Shown here piece after piece: positions 19,308-30,560 of a stretch of 46,383 bases of DNA (position 1 is the first letter of the stretch; each line of letters starts with the position of its first letter). The notes beneath the pieces are model-generated. The model saw nothing but the letters and a program-made list of their open reading frames with translations. It did not search any database and had not been told where the DNA came from. The translations under genes and the position numbers were made by a program. Source of the stretch: Acanthaster planci (taxonomy: Eukaryota; Echinodermata; Asteroidea; Valvatida; Acanthasteridae); the NCBI RefSeq assembly GCF_001949145.1, contig NW_019091646.1, positions 240,346-286,728 on the forward strand, given 5' to 3'.

Positions 19308-20544
19308 ATGGGCGCCAACTATTAGTCAATTATCAATAGTGGTTAATAAAGACTATTACTTTTCTGCCGTGTTTCCCAATTTACCCGCGGCTTATAAGTT
19401 ACCGAGAGTGAAAACAGACGAAGCCGTTAACTATTGGGTTACTGACTCCATATCATTTAGTCAAAATCAATTTTATTTCGCGGTCTATTGCGCTAGAACA
19501 GCTTGTGGGGTAGGATTTGATTTACTCTCTAACCAGAATCCATATGTGTCTGCGTTGTTTAATTGTCACAGTGAGAAAAATCTTTTATGACTGCGTGATG
19601 CCTATTCCAAATGACGACATGTTTGACGCGTTGCATAATATTTACCACCATCGGAAATTTACACACACTTGCCGGTTGTTTAACACTGACCAAAGTAAAT
19701 CGTTTATACAGACGAAGGATACCATATCAAACGGATTCGGAACTGCTTATTATTTCGACGATGGCTCTATACTGGTGCCAGATAAAAACTACGACGCACA
19801 CGATATACACATAACAAACGGCAAATATGCGGGCTCTACTTACATGGGCTTCGGGTAGGCTAAACCGCCTAAAGGCTCGGGCCACGCGAGCACGTACACC
19901 GTGACATGGATTACACAGTCTGACGCAGTTAAATTAGCCTGATGGGACTGTATCCCGAAAAAGAGTAAACTTACAGACGTAGGCGTCACACAAGTAAACG
20001 AATCGATTAGACCCTATGTGTACTCGTAACTGCGCGCGCAGGCTCAAACAAAAACGAGCGTAATGGCATATGACACCGGATTAGATGCCCAACAGCAGTT
20101 TATAACGATCGTGTAATCTTTAATAAACTGGGAGCCCGACCTGGAACAGTCAATCGAAAAGTTTCAAAACTCCTTGCGGTACGCAAAAACGCCGTTGAAT
20201 GTCGTAGTCGTACCTGGTTTGTACTAGGTACCGTCGGATATGGATTAACGCATAAGAACATTTGAAAAATAAACAAAAAAACTTCAAATCGTGACAGTCG
20301 GCATGCAGACGGGCTATGTTCCAAGTGTAAATTCAAGTGCAGTGCCGGAACATTCCAATTTTAATGATCCGGGAAGTAAAGAGGTTTTAAAGCCAGAACC
20401 TATATTAACGCCCACGCCTAAACAGGCAAAAGCACCTCAAGAAAAGAAAACATTAGACGTTCACAATGAAGAGAGATTATCTTTAACCGTAGGAGTTTTG
20501 CAGTAGCCGGACTTGGCGTTATGTTGTACAACGTATTAAGTTAG
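19308..20544 (+). pseudogene. N-myristoylation-type membrane protein, Polinton II copy
   Basis: It is homologous to 45023-46211 of Polinton I. It starts ATG-GGC (Met-Gly, then GAN), so the N-myristoylation Gly is kept, but a TAG follows at codon 6. Open segments: VNKDYYFSAVFPNLPAAYKL to the stop at 19590, then in the +1 frame TVRKIFYDCVMPIPNDDMFD, YAGSTYMGFG and a stop at 19857, then further broken pieces ending in a hydrophobic C-terminus (stop at 20542). The frame change near 19565 is at the same place and of the same sign as in Polinton I. Confidence 0.75.
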
Positions 20545-20545
20545 A

Positions 20546-20597
20546 CCTAAACCAAAAAGTAAAAGGCATTAAAATTTTTAACTTTTTGCCGTCTAGT
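20546..20597. terminator. AT-rich hairpin between convergent genes, Polinton II
   Basis: AAAAAGTAAAA and TTTTTAACTTTTT pair around a GGCATTA-containing loop, exactly between the two convergent stop codons. A stronger hairpin occupies the same place in Polinton I (44942-44984). A 3'-end role is inferred from position only. Confidence 0.35.
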
Positions 20598-21885
20598 TAC
20601 ATCTTCTGAACATAAGTCAAAATCAAAACGTCCACGCCTACAAACAACGTCCAAACGTGTTCGGCTATCCAACTGACTGCTTTACTCGCCACGTTAAATA
20701 TCCAACTTAGTATACTGCCAATTATACCCGGCGATGCTGCAAGCGCTTCCAGGCCTAATTTTTTCAATACGTTTGCTAAATTCTGTAATTGCCGTTTGAT
20801 CCAATCTGTTATGCCTTTAGGTTCTGGTTTTGGCGCTGGTGTAGGTTTTGGCCTCGGTTCAACATTTGGACTAGGGGTACCAGCTGCTCTCACAGTGGCC
20901 ACTATGCTCGATACTATGGTACTGATAGCTAAACTAAAAACCGTCAAAATATTAACTATCGTCACGCCTTGTTCTCTAAATAACGTGCAGATCTTTTCGC
21001 GCAATGTTAAATCACCGTACATCACCGCGTTAATTGTTTCCTTGATGCGATTAATCTAGGTACGAATCTGATCGGTATTTCTGTTAATAACTTCCAACCG
21101 GCCGAGTCGTTCAATTTGTAAATTTTCCAACTGTTGTTGAAGTTCTTCTTCTGCCGGTGTGGTCACTTTTTCTAATTAATTTTTAACTTGAATCTTGAAA
21201 TTTTTCGTCCAACTGATCCAATTTACCTTGGTTTAAAATCAGCTCGCCTTTTACCGTTTGTAAAGATTGGCCTAAAGCGACCAAGTCTCGGTAATTTAGC
21301 CCTTCAGTTTGAGCTTTCCGATTTTTCAGTAAGCTGTTCTACGATGCGGCTGACTTAGTCGGCTGCGCTAGGCAGTTCTTCCGTTTGAACTGTTTCAGGT
21401 TGAAAGAATTTAAACACTTTGCCCGTTCGTGTTATTTTTCTACCATAAAATTTATCACCTAGATCTGCACGGACAAATTGCGTGCCTGAGTATCCAGCAG
21501 GCCAGCGTTTTTGGCTATCGTGTACAAGTTTACGACTAATTCGGGGTTTCTTCTATCCGTTAATAATACTTCCTTGCTGAAACCGTGAATCCCTTTGAAA
21601 AATAAACTGCAGCTTTTTCGATACACAACATTTTCATAATGGGGTATTGTTTGGTACGTCTTGTCGGCCAGCAAGTTTGAAAAATAGATAGAAGTCGTCT
21701 ACCGTCAGATCGGTTCTATATGATGTTATTCCCCGTGCTAATGTATAATCAGTGGGTATTACTGATCCGTCTTCATACGACGTTTCTTCCTTGTCAATGC
21801 TATCGTCCCATTCTGGGTTTTAATCTTCTTCTCGCCCTCGATCCAACAGGGGCATCTCTTCAGGGTCTAACCCGCCTTCTGCCAC
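20597..21885 (-). pseudogene. Coiled-coil membrane-active-type protein, Polinton II copy
   Basis: Homologous to 43534-44933. The start is GTG-GCA-GAA-GGC, the ATG having become GTG. Frames are broken at many points between 21840 and 21060. The C-terminal 142 codons (20597-21025) are open and contain a hydrophobic segment (VNILTVFSLAISTIVSSIVA), a Pro-rich linker (PRPKPTPAPKPEPKG), an amphipathic helix (ITDWIKRQLQNLANVLKKLG) and a hydrophobic end (SILSWIFNVASKAVSWIAEH). This tail is better preserved than that of copy I, which has a stop in it. Confidence 0.75.
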
Positions 21886-21904
21886 GTTAATTTATAATAA
21901 ACCG

Positions 21905-22134
21905 TTTTCTTAACCGGTGGGTAAACTAGCCAACTTTGCGTGGCCAATGCGCCTGTCGACACCGCAGTTAATTTGGCAGGGTCTTCGATAGTTAAACGAT
22001 TTAGATCGGGCAGCTTAATTTTCAATAGTTTATTACTAAGCATGGTGCACCCCCATTGAAATTAGGCTAATAACAGCGCCGTGATATACCGTGTTGGCAA
22101 TCCCGTTTACGTCGATCGATTTTGCGTAGCTCAT
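21905..22134 (-). pseudogene. Small membrane protein (MSYAK), Polinton II copy
   Basis: Homologous to 43257-43505 of Polinton I. It starts with ATG at 22134 (MSYAKSIDVNGIANTVYHGA), hits a stop after about 33 codons, and continues in another frame (LSNKLLKIKLPDLNRLTIED, GALATQSWLV). The ATG is preceded by ATTATTAAAAA. Confidence 0.75.
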
Positions 22135-22159
22135 TTTTTAATAATTACGGTTTTAATAT

Positions 22160-22312
22160 TTACTCCATGTCTAAAATTTCTGGTGCAGGAGTTGGTGATT
22201 GAGCGGGTATCGTTTGAACTGGTGCCAGCGTGACCGTTTTTACCGGCGGCGTTTTCTCTTTCAAAAACAACGCTAAAGCGATTCCTCCGATCACTAGTTT
22301 TTCTGTTGACAT
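22160..22312 (-). CDS. Small membrane protein with proline-rich tail (50 aa)
   Basis: An intact 50-residue frame: ATG at 22312, a single predicted membrane segment (KLVIGGIALALFL), then a Pro-rich tail and the C-terminus EILDME before TAA. The last residues ILDME and the membrane segment match the frameshifted gene 42751-43217 of Polinton I, but the N-terminal KNPKRV part of that gene is absent here. It is too short for usual ORF cut-offs; synteny and conserved end support it. Confidence 0.6.
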   Translation of the reverse strand: MSTEKLVIGGIALALFLKEKTPPVKTVTLAPVQTIPAQSPTPAPEILDME

Positions 22313-22318
22313 CTTCTT

Positions 22319-22800
22319 TTACAATAGTAGGATTCTTATTGATAGCCGAATCTTCGTCGTAATTAACGTGGCTACAATTGGAGATAAGTACACACTGTAC
22401 TCGTAACAAATTTCACTGAGTTTCACTGAGTGTCCCATGCTTTGACTAATTATTGAATCGTCGTTTAAACCTTTGGTTAAATCTTCTTCTGATTTCAGAC
22501 CAACTTTGAATCCAAGGAATTCAACCGGGGTAGCTTTTCCTAAAAGATTCAAAAGGAATTGACTAACGCTTTGACCATTTCTTTGCGGCATCTGACCCCG
22601 TACAAGTTGAACAGCTTGGAGTTAAAGATTCGAAATCTTTCACGGTGTACTCCTTATCTAGGTATTTTCTCGACTAACAAGAGGCTACGATTGAACAAAG
22701 TCGGTATTTGACATAAGCTTTGGGTTCTGTGGTTTGTGCAGATTCGCTTTTTTCGTTAGAACTGAAGATAGTTTTAATGTTGTCAATTCTATTATATAGC
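22319..22800 (-). pseudogene. Polinton protein (homologue of 42255-42815), copy II
   Basis: Minus-strand pieces match the copy I protein: DNIKTIFSS near 22795, YRLCSIVAS, then after stops a clean segment VEFLGFKVGLKSEEDLTKGL, NDDSIISQSMGHS, CYEYSVYLSPIVATLITTK. The start ATG is lost (ATTGAC in place of ATGGAC). It overlaps the end of the small membrane gene 22685-22903 just as in copy I. Confidence 0.75.
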
Positions 22801-22903
22801 GCTTAAATTTGTTAAACACTAGCTTGCCGCATAAATATTTCACAGGGTAGTTCGTTAGATTAATTGCAATAAATAATCGGACTAGTTGAACATATTTTAG
22901 CAT
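22685..22903 (-). CDS. Small membrane protein, Polinton II copy
   Basis: The ATG at 22903 starts MLKYVQLVRLFIAINLTNY, a membrane segment, followed by a basic stretch (FNKFKRYI). It matches the 58-residue protein at 42133-42309 in Polinton I. The frame here runs on to 72 residues because its original stop is lost in the overlap with the next gene. Confidence 0.6.
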   Translation of the reverse strand: MLKYVQLVRLFIAINLTNYPVKYLCGKLVFNKFKRYIIELTTLKLSSVLTKKANLHKPQNPKLMSNTDFVQS

Positions 22904-22934
22904 AGCTGTTATTTAATTAGAAAAAAAATAAAAA

Positions 22935-22972
22935 AAATAGTGCAACCGGGTTATTACAACCCAGTTACACCA
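22935..22972 (-). terminator. Hairpin plus T-run after the nuclease-like gene, Polinton II
   Basis: On the coding strand GTGTAACTGGGTT, a 5-base loop and AACCCGGTTGCAC form a 13-bp stem with two or three mismatches, followed by TATTTTTTTT. It stands directly at the 3' end of the gene, overlapping its last codons. The equivalent place in Polinton I has a different hairpin with T-rich sequence. The shape is that of an intrinsic terminator. Confidence 0.45.
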
Positions 22973-23602
22973 AATCCAAACAAATGATAACTACCTGTTC
23001 AATTGCTTCTGCTGTTGATTCATCGATCATATCACATTTCTTCATTAGATTGCATTTCAGACAATGAAATACACAATTCCATTTGAAGTGGCCGATCGGA
23101 GTATCTAACCGTGCAATCGTTGCCTGATTAGCGTTACGCTCTGAGAATTGGAGTTTAACCAGATGGTCATTATAATAGCAATATTCATTTTCATTGATTA
23201 ACTTCTGTAAAAATTCTCTGTCGATAAATTTATCGGCATTGTAAAAATTATTGTCTTTATCGTATTGTTTGCATTTTCTTAACCAACGGTTAAGTGTAAT
23301 TTTAAAAGCGTCGTTACAAATTTTGCATTCAACTTCTTTTTCGATGCGGACAAATGCCGTTACCGGCACAATCTTTACAACAATATTTTTCTCGTCCGTG
23401 AGGACAAAGGCCATTACCGTCACAATCTTTACAACGAAATTTTCGTCGGGCGTGCTTGCAGTTACAATGCATTTTGGACATTTTACTTGAATCGCTGCAC
23501 TGTATACAACCCGCGCATAATTTGCCGTTTCCTTTAATTTTAAACAGTGTCAAATCTTTCTCTTTGCAACAACTCTTACATTTTTTGTCTGCATCTTAAT
23601 TA
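22965..23602 (-). pseudogene. Cys-rich HNH-like nuclease, Polinton II copy
   Basis: Homologous to 41466-42011. The N-terminal frame holds repeated Cys/His units (CKHARRKFRCKDC, CPHGREKYCCKDC, then CPHRKR), one more than the copy I protein. After a frameshift near 23340 the 22965-23423 frame continues with CKIC, FIDREFLQKLINENEYCYY and an HNH-like end: IARLDTPIGHFKWNCVFHC, then KCN. The Cys/His units resemble the short repeats (EsV-1-7 type) found in proteins of brown algae and large DNA viruses. No clear ATG is visible. Confidence 0.65.
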
Positions 23603-23672
23603 GGTAAAACATAAATAAATTTCAGAATTGTTATAGAATGCAGTCATTTGCAAGAGGTTCCGTATTTAACAC

Positions 23673-24165
23673 CTATTTACTAAATTTCACATCAAGTACT
23701 GTCCTGGCGACATTTTCCTTGAAATCTTTGAGCACTGAGTTATACTTTTGCGTCAAGAGCCAACAACTGTGTAGGTAATGCCGACCACTGAAAGCCATTC
23801 GACTTAGCGCACACGTGTTACTGCCTTTAGGTCTCCTGCGATATTTAATCAACTGATCAGCTGAGCAATCGTCTATGATGATCAGCGTATTTATGCCACC
23901 AAACGCCTTTTGGTACAAGCCGACGGCTTCGTTTAATTCTAACTTCTATTTTTCCAAGTCACATAGGTAAACATTTTCGTTGGTGTATACCCACAGTCGT
24001 TCCATGTACGTTTTATTTTTAAACAACGTTGGACAGATGATCACGATCGCCTCGTACGTATATCGATATTCAGTTTCCAAAAGGTCTAAGATCCGTTGGG
24101 TTTTACCGCTTCCCGTTTTACCCACGATTAAAGCGAAATGCGGTGATTTACACACCGCTACTATA
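23673..24165 (-). pseudogene. A32/FtsK-type packaging ATPase, Polinton II copy
   Basis: Matches 40722-41423. The Walker A motif GKTGSGKT and the following RILDLLETEYRYTYEAIVII are intact; after a stop near 23947 the frame resumes with Walker B (LIIIDDC) and SGRHYLHSCWLLTQKYNSVL. The C-terminal third is deleted, the end being joined to LDVKFSK. Unlike copy I it has no Ser/Glu/Arg-rich N-terminal extension: the ATPase sequence starts almost directly after the capsid gene. Confidence 0.8.
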
Positions 24166-25135
24166 ATAAACCAGACTTTTAAAATTTCCGTCGTAACTGT
24201 TAAATGCGCATCCATTATCAAATATACGTACATATACAACGGACCTGCAGTTTCTGTTTCCCGTTCCATTTGTATCGATATATCACCACCGCTGCCTAAT
24301 CCCCTACCCGATCCATGCGCCGAGTTGTCATCAGAACTGCGAAAGTCGAGCCACAAACCGTACTTGTCTTTCAGGTAACTAGCCATGTCAACGCCTGTTG
24401 GACTCAGGTCTTTCACAACTGCACTACCAGATTCTGCATCCGAGTCACAAAAGAATTTGCTAATTTCGTTTAATTTTGGTGATATGTGGGTTGTAAAATC
24501 TTTGCGGGTTCTTCACAGTAGGATCTTTGAACAAGACCAAAACGCCCTTCAGAATTTAATCCTTTGATCTATACTAATGTTCCATAGAGTGTCTGATTTC
24601 TTAACCGCTTGCTTTTTCCACGAGTGAATGTGGTCAAATAGGTAGTACATATTACCTTTATGCCTCTACGGCCGTGTCGGTTGAATTGACCACCTTGTCA
24701 CGACCGTTAAAAGTCAACTGGTATGTTAAAGGTTCTTTGAAACCGGAGGGATAAAAAAGTCAGTGATCCGTCAACAGCGGTACGTATAACAATATGGCAT
24801 ATCTGTTCTTAAAAATGCATTGTTAACCGCTTTATCTTTACCTTCATTAGCCGCTGCGCTACCATCTGCTGCGCCTAGTCGCAATTTGACCACGTTTTCG
24901 CATTCTAATCGGACGTATGCCATATTTTTAGTCTGTGATATCGGCAGCCAGTTGTCTTTAAAATTGTAAAATACGTCTGCGTCTTGATAAATGACAATTT
25001 TATTGCCCAGAAGACTGACGTTGAGTTTTGAAATTAAGTTCCGCACGACATTGTTGTAAACGGTTCGATTGTCATCTGAGGCGCTGTCTAACTCAAGTTT
25101 TAACGCTAGTTTTGCAGTACCGGGGAGAAAATCAC
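24160..25135 (-). pseudogene. Major capsid protein, Polinton II copy
   Basis: Matches 39463-40720. The open N-terminal piece (LPGTAKLALKLELDSASDDN, DADVFYNFKDNWLPISQTKN) ends at 24771; after stops come HIHSWKK, SDTLWNISID and then a 156-codon clean frame (KDLSPTGVDMASYLKDKYGL, DFRSSDDNSAHGSGRGLG, GDISIQMERETETAGP). The first about 60 residues, the small coiled-coil gene and the N-terminal half of the membrane-protein gene are deleted at about 25135-25165. Confidence 0.8.
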
Positions 25136-25164
25136 GTGCGGCTGTTGGACTTTTTAAACAAACC

Positions 25165-25376
25165 ATGAGGCAAGAGCACGCGAGTCAGCAGCAATGCGTC
25201 GACGCGGATGAAGCGTTACGTGCTTATTCGGAATTGACCGGTAAAAACGTAAGCCTTTGCTGCCAGAGCCAAAGTTGTCAGATTTGTACGTGCCTTTGGA
25301 AGATCAGAAAGTTCGCAAATATGTGTGGATTTTAGGTGGCACCGCGTAAGTCTTTTTTGCGTATCGATATAGTTAG
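25165..25376 (+). pseudogene. Two-membrane-segment protein, C-terminal fragment, Polinton II
   Basis: Matches the second half of 38760-39179: ASQQQCVDADEALRAYSELTG, then in another frame LPEPKLSDLYVPLEDQKVRK and YVWILGGTA before a stop. The N-terminal membrane segment was lost in the deletion that also removed the start of the capsid gene. Confidence 0.75.
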
Positions 25377-25399
25377 GGTTAAGTTTAACTTTATTTAAA

Positions 25400-26368
25400 A
25401 TGGAGAAACAATTTTCAAAATTGTCTTATAGCCCACAGGGTTACTGGAAAGGCGAAAATGCCATAGGTAATTTATATCAAAAGACGGGTGTGGATAAGTC
25501 GGTAATTCGAACCTCGCTAAAGAAACAAGCCAGTTGGCAAATTTATTTACCTGCCCCTAGATACGTACCCAGGCAGATGACGTTGCAATCGGAATCTGTA
25601 GAATCAATTACGTCCATCAGACGGATGTGCTATACCTACTACCGTGGGATTGGGTAAACCATAAAACTTATAAATACATGTTATCTGTGGTCAACGTTAG
25701 GTCTAGATATAAAGAAGCTGAACCTTTGACCAGTAAAACGTCCGAGCAGGTGTCTATCGCTATTAGACGTATATACGACCGATCGCCCTTGACTGGGCCT
25801 AAATTTGCCATGGTCGATTTGGAATCGGTATTTAAAGGCGAGTTTAAAAAGCTGTTGGTTAAAAACAACGTCGAAATTCAAGTAGGTGGGAATTGTTGAA
25901 AGATTTAACCGAACGTTGGCTGAACGGCTGTTCGGTCATCAATACGCGCAGATGTTAAACGTTGGTGAACATAACGTGGAATGGGTCGAACTTTTGCCTC
26001 AGGTTATGAAAGCGCTAAACGTAGAAAAGACTAGACTAATCAATAAAAAGCCCGTAGCAGCTATCAAGTTAGATCTGGTAAACCAAGCACCGGCTGCACC
26101 AGTCCCCAAAAGAAGAAAAGTAGAACTACCTGCAGATGCAATTGCCGGTATCTATATTACTCAGGTGAGTAAGAAGGAGGTACCGTTAGAAGGGCAACCG
26201 ATCCGATTTGGAGCATTGATGTTTACCAAATTGAAAAACGTGCTAGTTGGTTCAAAAGGGTCAACGGCAAAAGGTGAAAACAGGGCCAACGTTGTATTAT
26301 TTGCTTCGGGTCCCAAGCGGAGTTTCACTAGAGAAGATCTTCAAGTGGTGCCCGTGGGGCCTTCTTGA
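25400..26368 (+). pseudogene. Polinton integrase, copy II
   Basis: An rve-superfamily (retroviral-type) integrase. The ATG at 25400 follows CTTTATTTAAA. Order: helix-turn-helix-like start (SPQGYWKGENAIGNLYQKTG, WQIYLPAPRYVP), first catalytic Asp region (QTDVLYL in an alternative frame near 25615), SRYKEAEPLTSKTSEQV, second region FAMVDLESVFKGEF (Asp kept, neighbours changed), and GIVERFNRTLAERLFGHQYA with the catalytic Glu. About 20 bp before GIVERF are deleted, making a frameshift near 25890. The C-terminal part carries PKRRKV, a textbook monopartite nuclear localisation signal, then a beta-rich tail. Dead, but informative: it keeps parts lost in copy I. Confidence 0.85.
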
Positions 26369-26479
26369 ATACTTAGATAATGTCAATAGGCCAATGTGTC
26401 AATGCCATTTGGAAAAATGTAACAATTTGTATCCAATGGCAATAGACTCAGTTTATTCTGCTTGACGGTAAACAACTTG

Positions 26480-26515
26480 TGTCTGTTTGATCAAAACAGC
26501 TGCTGTTTGAAAAAT
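26480..26515. terminator. Hairpin between convergent integrase and PolB, Polinton II
   Basis: AAACAGC and GCTGTTT form a perfect 7-bp stem with a single-base loop, followed by A-rich sequence, in the 150-bp gap between the two convergent 3' ends. The weakest of the hairpins seen at convergent junctions. Confidence 0.25.
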
Positions 26516-26517
26516 CC

Positions 26518-29500
26518 TTATCGCCGATTTAACAAACAGTCTTCATAATTTGCGTGTGATAATTCTTTTTTAGTCACAACTTTAGTGACCCCCCTCGCCT
26601 TCTTCAAATTCTGGTCTTCTGTTACAATCGAATACATTTTACGATGTATGCAAACGACTTCTTTCACCAACTGTCCGCCAAATTCATCTTTCATTTTGCC
26701 AATAACTTTTTTATTTGTCGGATCGTACAATCTATGATCGTTCGGGTAATTTGACAAGTTAAATTCGTCTTTATTTTGGTAGATGTAATCGTATATGTCG
26801 TCAGTTTCGATTTCCAACAACAAAGAATCGGTGTCTGTATACAACAGCTTTATTTTATCTCTGAAGTGTTGCTTACACTCGTAATGAAATCCGTACATTT
26901 GAATTTTGGATAAATCTAGAATACAAACGCCGCAATAAATAGGTTTGTTTAACGCTGTCGAATCGCGGTCCATTTCAACACAGGATAGATCGCAATCTGG
27001 AAAAGGCGTGACTGTTTTAAATTTGACAGTGAAGACAATTTTGTAAATTTGTCGACGTCATATTCATCTTGAGGCAAATGACTTTTGATGTGACTACGCG
27101 TGTCTTCCATCGATTTGCCAAATACCAAATTGTTCATTAATGTAAAGAAATCTTTCTCGAAATCAGAATTGGCTCGTTTGCGCAATCGGGTGTTTTTATC
27201 CATGCATTTTTCATCCACAGTCTCTGTTCAAACGATAAAGTCGGTGCACCGTTAGTAACTGTAAAGCCAGTTTTAAATACAATTGTTAATTGCGAAAATG
27301 CAATTGATATTTCCCTTTCGTGCTCAAAGTCGCCACGAGTTTACTGACGGAGGATATTTTTTCGCCGATGAGATCGATCAATTTATTTTGATAAGGCGAC
27401 AACCATTCGTTTGGGATCTGAACGTTTGCGAGTCGTGCATGTGTTTCGGATAATCCTAGGTGATTTCAAATATGTAACCCTTCCCAACGTGGGGGTCTAA
27501 TTCTAAAATTTTATCGCACGAGCAAAGGTTGAGGCATAGCCCAGCCGTATACGTTATTCTTGTCCAAATCAATTATATAAGTCGAGGGCTTACTTTGATC
27601 GTAATCGAGCAAATATTTATCATCGCTTTAGCGTGTCGTTTTGCACCCACAGAAGAAATGCCGCCGCGTTTGGCGCACTCGAAAAATATATGAATATTCA
27701 CGTCCGTTAATAATTCGAGCTCCACTCGCGAATATTTCAATAACGCGTGCCACGCTATCCCGGGTGCCGTACAATAGTTGGCAGGATCTAAACCGTAATT
27801 TTTACGCTGACTTGGCGGAAATTTTCAAATACGCAGGCCAATAAAATGGCGGCCGTTTGAACGTAAATGTTGTAACACTTGCCGAATTTTTACAGTTGCT
27901 ACAAATTTCCTGCGCTCGTTGGTATTCTTCTAGGGATACACATTCTCGTTTCAACGAGCTATAAAAGGCTTCTCCCAGAGGAAGTTGTGTTTCTTTGAAT
28001 TTTGCGAAAGAACCCACGTATTTGTACGGATAAACGCCCTTTTGTAAACGCAGTTCGTATTTTGGGGAAACTGCTTTCAAAAAATTTAAACAGACAGGCT
28101 TTCACCGAGCCGTCTAGCGAGGTGCCCAAGAAATTAAACGAATCTATAAATGTTAATTGGCCCGCCGAAAACGAAATGTATTTTTCCGAAATTTTAGGAA
28201 TGCACCGTATTTTCTTGCAGGTTGATTGTCATATACCTTCCATAATCAAACGTGCGTCGTAATTGTCCAAGTTGTGTAGAAACACAGGTATTTCTGTTTA
28301 GCCGGGTTAAATTTGTCGTTGTAAATTGCATAAATAATGTGCCGGGGCCGCAATATTAACACGTGATGTGGCAATGATCTCGGACTTTGCAAAACTTGTT
28401 GATAGGTTTCTAGCAATTCATACGTTTGTAATCGACGTAACTGCGCTCATTTTCCGTTTTTACATCGCTTTCTCAATGGTGGGCGAATTGTTTTCTCAGC
28501 TTCGTGCTGTTTAGATAATTCTAGATTCCACAGCATCGTTTTCGGATTTGCAGATATTTTGTAAATTTCCTGTTTCTCTGCCAACAACGAATTGATGAAC
28601 GATTTTGCCGTGTTGCACCCCCTGTAAATTTGTCGTTTCGTAAAACGCCGTCGCATCGCTTGATGCAACAGGGAAAATCTGAAGCGATATGTTGATGCTT
28701 TCTGACGGTGTTTCCTTCTTCGAGCGGCATCGGTTCCAATATAGATTCAAAGTCGGCGTAAATGACAAACAGCACCATCTGTTTGTTTTTGTAATCTCTC
28801 AATTAAATTTTAAGATGTTATTGTCTTCCGACGGTAAAATGACTTTGATGATCGAAACGTCTAGTCCGAGGCAGTCCTCTTGATGTTTTTGTTTGGGAAA
28901 TTTATTTGACATTTGCGACATTGATAAATTCGGCCGTTGTGATTATTAATTACGTTTGGAATGAGTCCCGACATGTTTTTAATCCAACAATAATGTTGTT
29001 TATATCCGTTGTCGAATAACAATAGGTCTACGTGTCTTTTGGTCGAAACACTTTTGGATAAATATAAAGTCAGAAAAGTGCTATTTTTTGTCGTAACCGT
29101 ATAAATTGATCGATAGGTTATTCTGCGATTCGATTTTGGAAATTTGATTCTTTGGAGTGGGAAAGTCTATGCTGATGAAGTTTAATTCGCTTGGGCCGTA
29201 TGTCGTTATTCTTTCTCGATGTATTTTATAATCTTGATTTCTCTGGATTGTACGTTTTACTTTGTTGGAATATAATCCCAGGGCGGCGCATATTGCTCAA
29301 TGTATACTTTCTTCATCTTCTTTTTTGACATTGATGACTGCGTCCTCATTTTGGATATACTCTGGTAACATGATGTAACTGCCGCCTCGTGGATTGAATA
29401 GAATCACGTTGACATAAAAGGCTATAATTTCCAATATAATATCCAACCTGACCCCTTGTGGACAAATCTATCGATTTTATCCAACAATTCTAGTTTTGGC

Positions 29501-29950
29501 TCTTCCAATGCATTTTTAACGCCTGGTTGAAGGTTAAAAGTTGCGACTTTTGACAGAAACGTAAAATCCTCAGTGACAAAATTTGTTTGTTCCGGTCGTT
29601 TCTTTTTAAATCTGACTTTAACTGCCGTTTGCAAACGGTAAATACTCTATTTCTCATAATTGTTTCAGTGCCAATTTTTAAATGTCTTTTTTTGTGCGTG
29701 ATAAAAAAAATTAAACGGCGTCGTCGTTAAAAATGCGCGGTCTCAGTTCCCAGTTACGTAAATTGCCTTTGAATCTTTAAACGTCTCGCACGTCTAATTT
29801 TAAAAATAATTTTCGTAACATGTTGATTGATTTGTGAGGTAACTTTTGAAATTGCTTTGAATAATTTTACCCCGTGTATGAATTCATTGCGCTGGTACAT
29901 TAACAGAGGGCGCTGCGGTTTCTGTAAAGTAATATTATGAGCAAATAATG
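26518..29950 (-). pseudogene. Protein-primed DNA polymerase (PolB), Polinton II copy
   Basis: The whole gene can be followed on the minus strand through many frames. N-terminal pieces near 29760 (NLRNWELRPR) and 29600 (FKKKRPEQTNF, LLDKIDRFVHKGSGW), a Cys-rich spot (YCWIKNMSGLI, YQCRKC) near 28990, the exonuclease region (VIYADFESILE) near 28760, motif-B region (MDKNTRLRKRANSDFEKDFF, LMNNLVFGKSMED) at 27180, and a 151-codon open C-terminus with the catalytic YTDTDSLL at about 26830 and IGKMKDEFGGQLVKEVV. Both motif C aspartates remain. About 1,100 codons in all, typical for Polinton PolB. In active elements it copies the linear genome from a protein primer. Confidence 0.85.
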
Positions 29951-29959
29951 TTTTTTTTT

Positions 29960-30170
29960 CCACAAATTATAACCATGGAGATTATGCTTATATTGTAATC
30001 TGTTTTGTTTGGAGTTTTGATTCGATGTCATGATTTATGATATAACTTCCATTATTTATCCCCGCATGCACAGGACCAGAGAACTGAACTCAGGGACGGA
30101 TGGACACTCGTATTCTAACTTTTGTGTCGATTGGCCTGAGCAGCCGTTTATTGAACTTGACACAGTTCAG
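29960..30170. other. No gene seen
   Basis: AT-rich sequence between the PolB N-terminus of Polinton II and the tandem-repeat array. No motifs. Confidence 0.5.
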
Positions 30171-30173
30171 GTT

Positions 30174-30560
30174 GTTCCCACCCGAAGCTGGTGACGTGGA
30201 ACTGCAAAAATTGCATTGCGCAGAATCAAAGTATAGCTACTCAGCAATATATGGAAATAGTTCCCGCCCGAAGCTGGTGACGCAGAACTGCAAGTATGTC
30301 TTACATTGCGTTTCAGGCAAAGTGTAGCTATTCAGCAAAAAGTACAGAGATTGTTCCCGCCCGAGCCTGGTGACGCGGAACAGCAATACATATCAGCAAA
30401 AGTACTGGTACTATGGCAATCAGCAATTGTCAGCGATTGTTCCCGCCCGAGCCTGGTGACGCGGAACAGCAACTCATATCAGCAAATACATAGAGCTATC
30501 AGCAAAAATGTATGAAAGCAATTATCATATCAGCATTTGTTTCCGCCCAAAGCACATGGA
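30174..30560 (+). repeat. Tandem array with a GTTCCCGCCCGA..GCGGAAC core
   Basis: Starts at 30174, 30260, 30353, 30439 and, degenerate, 30539; periods 86, 93, 86 and 100 bp. Each unit opens with GTTCCCGCCCGA, then GCCTGGTGACGCGGAAC, so the ends GTTCC..GC and GC..GGAAC can pair in a short hairpin. The rest of the unit carries several TATCAGCAAA words. It may be a subterminal repeat of YR copy B or an independent satellite. Confidence 0.8.

Noticed and set aside
30174-30560. CRISPR-like spaced repeats
   Set aside because: Unit and spacing vary, spacers share words, there are no cas genes and the DNA is from an animal.
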